In this document: positions 57,332-64,000 of the stretch, one piece after another | How the letters are laid out: each line of letters begins with the position of its first letter | How positions within the stretch are numbered: the stretch's first letter is position 1 | Source: Mycolicibacterium poriferae | Lineage (GTDB): Bacteria > Actinomycetota > Actinomycetes > Mycobacteriales > Mycobacteriaceae | Direction of reading: 5' to 3' | Assembly: GCF_010728325.1 (NCBI RefSeq) | Contig: NZ_AP022570.1 | Span: 5,642,001 to 5,706,000, forward strand | DNA length: 64,000 nt | Translations under genes and position numbers: made by a program | The notes under the pieces: model-generated | The model's input: only the letters and a program-made list of their open reading frames with translations | Databases searched by the model: none | What the model was told of the DNA's origin: nothing

Positions 57332-57619
57332 CCGTGGTTACCTGCTCTCCATCGCATAGGTAGGTGCGCCGCAATCCCGCCGAGCTCATCCGGCGAACTC
57401 GAGGAGCACTGTGCACCTGCCGTCCACTCTAATGGGCGGCGACGCGGACTGCCCCGCCTGTCGGCCCCTGACTGGACCGGACCCGGCTCGGCATCTGTTG
57501 ACTATCCGGCGCTGGTAGGACCAACGCGGCAGGGCCGCGAATCGTTTCCGACGGTCGGCCACGGCGGGTTCGCCCGCAGCGAACGCAGTAGGCACCTGGG
57601 AGCGCCGGGCAACCTTGGC

Positions 57620-57961
57620 CTATGTTGCCGCGTGGAATGCGTCGATCACGTCGGCGGGGATCCGCCCACGGGTGGAGACGTTGTGCCCGTTGCGGCGTGC
57701 CCACTCGCGGATCGCCGCGCTCTGTTCACGGTCGATCGCGGCGCGGCCGCGGCCGGTGCCGACGGAACGTCCGCGGCGTCGACCGCCGACGCGGCGGCCG
57801 GCCTCCAGCCACGGCTTGAGCTCATTGCGCAACTTCGCGGCGTTCTTGGCGGAGAGGTCGATCTCATAGCTGACGCCGTCGAGTCCGAATTCCACCGTCT
57901 CGTCTGCGGCACCCTCGCCGTCGAAATCATCGACCAACGTGACAGTGACTTTTTTGGCCAT
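57620..57961 (-). CDS. lsr2: Lsr2, nucleoid-associated xenogeneic silencer
   Basis: The 113-residue protein has an N-terminal oligomerisation domain ([28 protein letters not shown]) and a C-terminal DNA-binding domain with the AT-hook-like RGR in [14 protein letters not shown]. Lsr2 binds AT-rich minor grooves and silences horizontally acquired DNA. The linker here is Arg/Gly-rich and longer in basic residues than average. The ATG at 57961 gives the family N-terminus. Confidence 0.97.
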   Translation of the reverse strand: MAKKVTVTLVDDFDGEGAADETVEFGLDGVSYEIDLSAKNAAKLRNELKPWLEAGRRVGGRRRGRSVGTGRGRAAIDREQSAAIREWARRNGHNVSTRGRIPADVIDAFHAAT

Positions 57962-58062
57962 TCCTGGTGCTTCCTTCTGCGTGCTATGAATACGACCCGC
58001 CCCTCGGGCACCAATGTGCCACAAAAGAACAATTCATTCAACAACGCATGAATCGAGCCGGT

Positions 58063-59575
58063 TCAGTTGCCGTGACGGCGAACAATCGGGAACAAAACCG
58101 TCTCCCTAATCGACAGTCCTGTCAGCGCCATCAACAACCGATCGATACCCATTCCCGTTCCTGTTGTCGGGGCATCGCGTACTCGAGCGCAGCCAGGAAA
58201 TCCTCGTCCAACGCCATTGCCTCGTCGTCGCCGGCTGCCGCGGCACGGGCCTGCTCTCGAACCGTTCCCGCTGGACAACCGGATCGATCAACTCGGAATA
58301 GCCCGTGGCGAGCTCGATGTGACGGACGTAGAGATCCCATTTCTCCGTCACGCCGGGGATGGTGCGATGCTGCCTTGTCAACGGCGTGGTTTCCACCGGG
58401 AAGTCCCGGACGAAAGTCGGCGCCCACAACGTCTCACCGACCTTGTATTCCCAGAGTTCCTCCACCAATTTTCCGTGACCAAAGCCACGATCGCGAGGAA
58501 TCTCGACTTCTAGCGCATCAGCAATCTGCCAAAGACGCTCCACCGATGTCTCCGGCGTGATCTCCTCACCGAGCGCCTCGGACAAAGACGGATACATTTG
58601 AATGCAATCCCATTCCCCGTCGAGATCGTAGACGCTGCCGTCGGGCAAAGAGACCTGCCGGGTTCCGATCGCCTCGTCGGCGACCTCCTGAATTAGTTCA
58701 CGAGTGATGACGGCGGAATCGTCGTAGGTGCCGTAGGCCTGATATGTCTCCAGCATCGCGAATTCCGGCGAATGTGTCGAATCTGCGCCTTCATTGCGGA
58801 ACACCCGATTCAACTCGAAAACCCGGTCGAACCCACCGACGACACACCGCTTGAGAAAAAGTTCCGGGGCGATGCGCAGGTACAGATCGGCGTCGAGAGA
58901 ATTGGAGTGCGTGACGAAGGGCCGCGCGGCCGCACCGCCGGCCAGCGTCTGCAGCATCGGTGTCTCCACCTCCAGGAAACCCCTGCGTTCCAGCGCCGAG
59001 CGCACTGCCCGCACCACCGCGACGCGCTGGCGGGCGATCGTGCGGGCCTCCGGCCGCACGATGAGATCGACGTAGCGCTGGCGGACGCGGGCCTCCTCGC
59101 TCATCTCCTTGTGCGCGACCGGTAGGGGCCGAAGGGCCTTCGATGCCATTTGCCAGGAATCGGCCAGCACAGACAGTTCCCCGCGGCGGGAGCTGATCAC
59201 CTCGCCGTGGACGAACACGATGTCACCCAGGTCGACCTCGGTCTTCCAGGCATCGAGCGCCTCCTGGCCGACCCTGTCGAGGCTGATCATGGCCTGCAGC
59301 TGCGTTCCGTCACCCTCTTGCAAGGTCGCGAAGCACAGTTTCCCGGAGTTGCGGGCGAAGATCACCCGGCCGGCGACGCCCACCTGTTCGCCCGTAGCGG
59401 AGTCGGTGGGCAGGTCCGGATAGGCCGCGCGCAGCTCGGCCAGGGTGTGCGTACGGGCCACCTCTGCGGGATAGGGCTCATGCCCCTCGGCGAGCAGCCG
59501 TTCGCGCTTGTCCTGACGAATCCGGAACTGCTCGGGGATTGCGTCGGCATCAGGGTCGCGAGAAACGTCAGTCAC
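58063..59575 (-). pseudogene. lysS: lysyl-tRNA synthetase, broken by two lost bases
   Basis: The class II synthetase begins at GTG 59575. It has the OB-fold anticodon domain, motif 2 ([18 protein letters not shown]) and other class II motifs. It reads normally to VVQRERFE, then shifts. The next frame supplies [13 protein letters not shown] to LEYAMP, and a third frame supplies [19 protein letters not shown] and the end VRRHGN. One missing base near 58253 and one in the run GGGG at 58169-58172 explain both breaks and restore about 504 residues. Motif 3, essential for activity, is in the last frame. Confidence 0.9.
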
Positions 59576-59598
59576 GACGTGCCAGCTTAAATGAACAG

Positions 59599-60855
59599 AT
59601 GACCGCGCCCGCCCACCCGCCGATCGACCATGCCGCGGTACGTAGCTTGTCCGAGCGCACGCTGGACTGGTCACACAAGGGGATTCCGCCGGCGTGGTGG
59701 GGCCGCACCGGCACCCAGATCACCGCCTCGGCGCCGCGGTTGTTCGAGGCCGACCCGTTCGGGCCCGTCTGCGTGCTGCGCGAGGCGGCGTTGGGCCACA
59801 ACCTGTCCACGATGGCCACGTGGTGCCGCCGGCACGGCGTCGAGCTGGCTCCCCACGGCAAGACCCACATGTCTCCGCAGCTGGCGGCGCGACAACTGGA
59901 CGCGGGGGCATACGCGGTGACGGTGGCCACCGCCGGTCAGGCCGCGGTCTACCGGGCGTTCGGCGTGCAGCGGCTGATATTGGCCAACGAGCTCGTCGAC
60001 GCCGCGGCGCTGCGGTGGACCGCCGCCCAGCTCGATGCCGACCCCAACCTGGAGTTCACCTGCTGGGTGGACTCCGTGCGCGGAGTCGAGCTGATGACCG
60101 CGGCGCTGCGCGGGGCGACCCGGCCACTGGACGTCTGCGTCGAGCTGGGCCTGCCCGGCGGGCGCACCGGTTGCCGGGACCCGCAGAGCGTCGACGAGGT
60201 GGCCCGCGCCGTCGTCGCGTCGCCCAGGCTCCGGCTGGTGGGCGTCGCCGGGTACGAGGCGGCACTCGGACACGAGCTCACCGACGCGGGGCTGGCCGCG
60301 GTGCATCACCATCTGGGGGCGCTGCGCGCGGCGGCGCTGCGGCTGAGGCCCCTGTTCGAGACCGACACCGCACTGGTCAGCGCCGGCGGAAGTACGTACT
60401 TCGACGCCGTCGCCGCCGCACTGACCGGCTGGCCGGCGGGCTCGGCACTGCGCACCGTGCTGCGCAGCGGGTGTTATCTCACCCACGACCACGGCCTGTA
60501 TGCGCGCACGTCACCGCTGACCCGAGACGGCAGCCCCGGGCTGCGGCCCGCCCTGGAGATGCACGCGCAGGTGGTTTCGCGACCGGAGCCCGCGACGGCG
60601 GTGCTGACGATGGGACGCCGCGACGTCGCATTCGATTCAGGTCTCCCGGTGCCGCTGGACCTTGCCGACGCCGCCGTCGACCGCCTCAACGACCAACACG
60701 CCTACCTCACGGTTCGACCCGGCGACGCTCCGGAGGTCGGTGCCTGGCTGCGCTTCGGCATCTCGCACCCGTGCACGGTGTTCGACAAGTGGCGGGTGAT
60801 CCCAGTCCTCGACGACGACGACCGGGTGACCGACCTGATCCACACGTTCTTCTGA
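59599..60855 (+). CDS. PLP-dependent amino acid deaminase/aldolase (alanine-racemase fold)
   Basis: The 418-residue protein has an alanine-racemase N-terminal barrel with the PLP Lys in [13 protein letters not shown] and a C-terminal D-serine-dehydratase-like domain with DHGLY and [13 protein letters not shown]. This architecture is found in D-threonine aldolases and D-serine dehydratases, whose zinc site includes the HPC motif. It lies divergently from lysS. I know of no equivalent here in M. tuberculosis. The substrate is uncertain. Confidence 0.83.
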   Translation: MTAPAHPPIDHAAVRSLSERTLDWSHKGIPPAWWGRTGTQITASAPRLFEADPFGPVCVLREAALGHNLSTMATWCRRHGVELAPHGKTHMSPQLAARQLDAGAYAVTVATAGQAAVYRAFGVQRLILANELVDAAALRWTAAQLDADPNLEFTCWVDSVRGVELMTAALRGATRPLDVCVELGLPGGRTGCRDPQSVDEVARAVVASPRLRLVGVAGYEAALGHELTDAGLAAVHHHLGALRAAALRLRPLFETDTALVSAGGSTYFDAVAAALTGWPAGSALRTVLRSGCYLTHDHGLYARTSPLTRDGSPGLRPALEMHAQVVSRPEPATAVLTMGRRDVAFDSGLPVPLDLADAAVDRLNDQHAYLTVRPGDAPEVGAWLRFGISHPCTVFDKWRVIPVLDDDDRVTDLIHTFF

Positions 60856-60871
60856 TGCGCGGGGCGTGCGG

Positions 60872-61687
60872 TCAGCGTGCCTGCCGCAGCTTGCCCCGCT
60901 GGCTGTCGCGGTTGCGTTCGAACACCAGCCGAAGACCGTGCAGAGTCAGGTGCTGGTCGTAGTGCTGCACGGTGTGCAGATCGGCCAGCACCAACGGGGC
61001 GCCGTGCCCGGTGGCCACCACCGCGACGTCGTCGCCGCCGAAGCCGTCGACGTCCTCACGCACGCGATTCACCAATCCATCCACCAGGGCGGCGAATCCG
61101 AACACCGCACCGGCCTGCATGCACTCGACGGTGTTCTTGCCGATCACCGAGCGGGGCCGGGTGAGCTCGACGCGGCGCAGCGCCGCCGAACGCGCCGCTG
61201 CGGCGTCGGAGGACACCTGGATTCCCGGAGCGATGGCACCGCCGAGGAATTCACCCTTGGCCGAGACCACGTCCACGCAGATCGATGAGCCGAAGTCGAC
61301 GACGATCGAGGCGGTGCCGAACTTCTGATAGGCCGCAAGACAATTGACGATGCGGTCGGCACCGACCTCTTTGGGATTGTCGACCAGTAACGGAATCCCG
61401 GTGCGCACACCGGGTTCGATCAGCACGTGCGGCACGGAAGGCCAGTACTGGTCGAGCATCACGCGCACCTCGTGCAGCACCGACGGGACGGTCGACAGAC
61501 CGGCCGCACCTGTCAGCCGCTCGGCATCGTCGCCGATGAGCCCGTCGAGGGTCAGCGCCAGCTCGTCGGCGGTCACCTCCGCTTCGGTGCGGATGCGCCA
61601 GTGCTGCACGACTTTCGCGTGCTCGCCCGACCCGGAGATCAGCCCGACCACGGTGTGGGTGTTGCGGACATCGATCGCGAGGAGCAC
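60872..61687 (-). CDS. coaX: CoaX, type III pantothenate kinase
   Basis: The 271-residue protein has the phosphate motif [10 protein letters not shown], the catalytic Asp region [12 protein letters not shown] and [11 protein letters not shown]. It belongs to the CoaX family, which phosphorylates pantothenate with no sensitivity to CoA. From memory, the mycobacterial coaX product has little detectable activity because CoaA is the main enzyme. It follows panC-panD, completing a CoA-synthesis cluster. Confidence 0.93.
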   Translation of the reverse strand: MLLAIDVRNTHTVVGLISGSGEHAKVVQHWRIRTEAEVTADELALTLDGLIGDDAERLTGAAGLSTVPSVLHEVRVMLDQYWPSVPHVLIEPGVRTGIPLLVDNPKEVGADRIVNCLAAYQKFGTASIVVDFGSSICVDVVSAKGEFLGGAIAPGIQVSSDAAAARSAALRRVELTRPRSVIGKNTVECMQAGAVFGFAALVDGLVNRVREDVDGFGGDDVAVVATGHGAPLVLADLHTVQHYDQHLTLHGLRLVFERNRDSQRGKLRQAR

Positions 61688-61692
61688 CTAGG

Positions 61693-62100
61693 TCACCTCG
61701 GCGACATCAGCTCGGACGCGTCCGCGGGGACGTGTGCCGGATCGGAGCCCAGGTCGATCTGCCGGTTGTCCGCGTCGACGAACACCACCCTCGGTCGGTA
61801 CGTGCGAGCCTCGGCGTCCTCCATGGTGCCGTACGCGATCAGGATCACCAGGTCTCCCGGATGCACCAGATGGGCGGCCGCGCCGTTGATGCCGATCACT
61901 CCGCTGCCGCGTTCACCGGTGATGACGTACGTGATCAGGCGGGCACCGTTGTCGATGTCGACGATCGTCACCTGCTCCCCCTCGAGCAGGTCGGCGGCGT
62001 CCATCAGGTCGGCGTCGACGGTGACCGAGCCGACGTAGTGCAGATCGGCCTGGGTCACCGTGGCGCGGTGGATCTTCGACTTCAACATGGTCCGTAACAT
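61693..62100 (-). CDS. panD: PanD, aspartate 1-decarboxylase
   Basis: PanD makes beta-alanine for pantothenate. The 135-residue proenzyme has the self-cleavage site Gly24-Ser25 in HYVGSVTVD, which forms the pyruvoyl group. The C-terminal tail extends past the family core and matches the extended tail that binds pyrazinoic acid in M. tuberculosis PanD. It overlaps panC by one base (TGATG), with AGGA just upstream. Confidence 0.96.
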   Translation of the reverse strand: MLRTMLKSKIHRATVTQADLHYVGSVTVDADLMDAADLLEGEQVTIVDIDNGARLITYVITGERGSGVIGINGAAAHLVHPGDLVILIAYGTMEDAEARTYRPRVVFVDADNRQIDLGSDPAHVPADASELMSPR

Positions 62101-63044
62101 CAATTCCTCCAAGGCAGTTCGTGGCTGTCAACGGATGCGGTCCGCGGGTGACCGTCGATGCCGGCGCTGGCCCCGACATCGACGGCGATGTTGTCGATCA
62201 GCCGGGTGTGTCCGAGCCGGGCCGCCACCAGCAGCCGCGCCGGCCCTTCGGCGGGCGCGGGCCCCAGCCCCGGATCGCGGAGCTCGAGGTAGTCCACCTC
62301 CAGCGCGGGCACCTCGTCGAGGACTGCGCGCGCCGCGTCGAGCGCGGCGGAGGCCCCCTGCGCCGCCGAGTACATGCCGGCCAGCAGAGCCGCCGACAGC
62401 GCGCCCGCCTGCTCGCGCTGCACCGGGTCGAGGTAGCGGTTGCGCGAGGACATCGCCAGCCCGTCGGACTCACGCACGATCGGCACGCCCTGAACCTCGA
62501 CACCCAGGTCGAGGTCGGCGACCATCTGCCTGATCAGCGTCAGCTGCTGGTAGTCCTTCTCGCCGAAATAGGCGCGGTCGGGTCGCACCGTGTTGAACAA
62601 CTTGAGCACGACGGTCAGTACCCCGGCGAAATGTGTTGGCCGCGAGGCGCCCTCCAACTCGGCACCCAATGGTCCGGGCACCACGGTGGTGCGGGTGCCG
62701 TGCGGATACATGTCGTCGGCGGTCGGCGTGAATGCGATCTCCACGCCCTCGGCCCGCAGCGCGTCGAGGTCGTCGTCGAGCGTGCGCGGGTACGCGTCGA
62801 GGTCCTCGCCCGCCCCGAACTGCAACGGGTTGACGAAGATCGACACCACGACGACGGCACCCGGCACCCGGCGGGCGGCGCGGATCAGCGTCAGATGTCC
62901 GTCGTGCAGGGCGCCCATCGTGGGCACCAGCACGATACGGCGCCCGGTGGCGCGCAGAGCCTTCGTGACGCCTGCGACGTCGCGGGGACGTGCGTAGATG
63001 TTGACTTCTCCCGCAGTGAATTTCGGGGTCCTACCGATGTTCAT
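62100..63044 (-). CDS. panC: PanC, pantothenate synthetase
   Basis: PanC joins pantoate and beta-alanine with ATP. The 314-residue protein has the HIGH-like [29 protein letters not shown] and the KMSKS-like [11 protein letters not shown]. The ATG overlaps the stop of the DUF2520 gene as ATGA, and the stop overlaps panD. Confidence 0.97.
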   Translation of the reverse strand: MNIGRTPKFTAGEVNIYARPRDVAGVTKALRATGRRIVLVPTMGALHDGHLTLIRAARRVPGAVVVVSIFVNPLQFGAGEDLDAYPRTLDDDLDALRAEGVEIAFTPTADDMYPHGTRTTVVPGPLGAELEGASRPTHFAGVLTVVLKLFNTVRPDRAYFGEKDYQQLTLIRQMVADLDLGVEVQGVPIVRESDGLAMSSRNRYLDPVQREQAGALSAALLAGMYSAAQGASAALDAARAVLDEVPALEVDYLELRDPGLGPAPAEGPARLLVAARLGHTRLIDNIAVDVGASAGIDGHPRTASVDSHELPWRN

Positions 63045-64000
63045 CGCCGTCCTGCTTCCGCCAGGGCCTCGAAGACGTCCTCCGGGCGTGTGCGCTGAGC
63101 CGTCCGCAACGAGTTCGTCCGGTAGGCCTCGGACAGATCGGGATCCACCTCGGCCAGCGCTCGCAGATGGCCGGCGACCGCGCCGGCGTCACCGCGCGCG
63201 ACGGGCCCGGTGAGCGCGGCCTGGCCCCGCCGCAGCGCATTCTCCAGAGAGGCGCGGGCCAGCGGGGCGATGATCCGCTCGGTGAGTCCGCCGGGAGCGT
63301 CGCCGACGGCGTCCTGCCCGAGCAGTTCCTGTCCCGACAGCGCGGCGCGTAACGCCTCCACCGCGTCCAGCAGCACCGTCACCACGTGGTTGCTCGAGTG
63401 GGCCAGCGCGGCGTGGTACAGGGTGCGGGCGTCCTCCCGGACGCGGAACGGCTCCCCACCGACCTCCAGCACCAGCGACTGGGCGATGGCATAGCCGATC
63501 TCGTCGGCCGCGGTGACCCCGAAGCAGGTCCCGCGTAGCCGGTCGACGTCTTCGTCGGTGCCGGCGAACGTCATCGCGGGGTGGATGGCCAGCGTGATGC
63601 ACCCCTGCTCGGCCAGCGGTGCCAGGACCGCGATGCCGTTGGCCCCGGAGGTGTGCGCCACGATCGTGTTCGGACGGACCGCGCCCGTGGCGGCGAGCCC
63701 GGCCACCAGAGCGGGCAACTCGGCGTCGGGAACAGCCAGCACCAGCAGCTCAGCCCGACCGGCGACCTGGTCGACGGGCAGCACAGCGGTGTCCGGCAGC
63801 CAGCGTGCGACGCGCCGGCGCGACTCTTCCGACACCGCGCTGCCCGCGACGACGACATGCTCGGCACGTTCGAGAGCCACCCCGAGGGCGGTACCGACGA
63901 GGCCTGCCGAGATCACGCCGACCGTGAGCCGGGCAGGGCGGATTCCGCCCCGGTCAGCCGGGTGGGTGCACCCCGCCGGCAGGGGACTGCAGCATCGCAG
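63041..64000 (-). CDS. DUF2520 Rossmann-like protein (Rv3603c-like), cut by window edge
   Basis: The frame is open to the last base of the window. The GTG at 63916 starts inside the conserved nucleotide-binding strand [17 protein letters not shown], so the true start is upstream, outside the window. The protein has an N-terminal Rossmann domain (DUF2520/YqeB-like group) and a helical C-terminal domain with [16 protein letters not shown], like ketopantoate-reductase relatives. It lies directly before panC with an ATGA overlap. A role in pantothenate synthesis is likely but unproven. Confidence 0.88.
   Translation of the reverse strand: MRCCSPLPAGCTHPADRGGIRPARLTVGVISAGLVGTALGVALERAEHVVVAGSAVSEESRRRVARWLPDTAVLPVDQVAGRAELLVLAVPDAELPALVAGLAATGAVRPNTIVAHTSGANGIAVLAPLAEQGCITLAIHPAMTFAGTDEDVDRLRGTCFGVTAADEIGYAIAQSLVLEVGGEPFRVREDARTLYHAALAHSSNHVVTVLLDAVEALRAALSGQELLGQDAVGDAPGGLTERIIAPLARASLENALRRGQAALTGPVARGDAGAVAGHLRALAEVDPDLSEAYRTNSLRTAQRTRPEDVFEALAEAGRR

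Overview
The window is high-GC chromosomal DNA of a mycobacterium, most likely a rapid grower (Mycolicibacterium type). Evidence is the KstR cholesterol regulon, Lsr2, CarD, a WhiB protein, MhuD and gene order. From memory, the left part follows M. tuberculosis Rv3567c-Rv3575c and the right part follows Rv3577-Rv3603c. No tRNA, rRNA, CRISPR array, transposase or prophage was seen.

Region 1 (1-12 kb) is steroid-ring catabolism. It holds hsaA-hsaD-hsaC-hsaB, kshB, a secreted protein, fadE34 and the repressor gene kstR, with three KstR-type palindromes in the two divergent promoter regions. A trehalose-phosphatase-like gene and a methyltransferase gene lie between kstR and the LacI-family gene that neighbours it in M. 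tuberculosis.

Region 2 (12-32.3 kb) is a zinc-homeostasis island between the Rv3575c-like and Rv3577-like genes. It has two zinc ABC importers: one ZnuABC-like, and one AztABCD-like in which the permease appears fused to a lipoprotein-like propeller. It also has two COG0523 proteins (one without a P-loop), a YcgR/YcgQ-like permease pair, an alternative ribosomal protein L31 overlapping a WhiB gene, a mycofactocin-type dehydrogenase, a cysteine-rich ferredoxin-like protein and the efflux pair PacL1-CtpC. At least five AT-rich palindromes resembling Zur boxes (TGAAAAT-N-ATTTTCA type) stand before the genes expected to respond to zinc starvation, and two weaker ones accompany them. The zinc logic is inferred from family and motif.

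Region 3 (32.3-51.8 kb) is mostly conserved mycobacterial housekeeping: an MBL hydrolase and ArsB-like pump, rlmB, cysS, ispF, carD, lpqE, radA, disA, a beta carbonic anhydrase, mutY, mhuD and lpqF. The usual ispD is absent between carD and ispF. A TetR gene, a large acidic secreted beta-propeller and a GlxA-type regulator are accessory.

Region 4 (51.8-64 kb) opens with a cobalamin riboswitch controlling a CbiMNQO cobalt importer. It continues with clpC1, lsr2, lysS, an amino-acid deaminase/aldolase, coaX, panD, panC and a DUF2520 gene cut by the window edge. clpC1 (once), lysS (twice) and probably lpqF (once) carry single-base losses in C/G runs. Since clpC1 and lysS are expected to be essential, sequencing error is the first suspect.

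Short tandem duplications sit on or beside stop codons at four places. The one between znuC and znuB makes a MIRU-like chain of three overlapping seven-codon ORFs.
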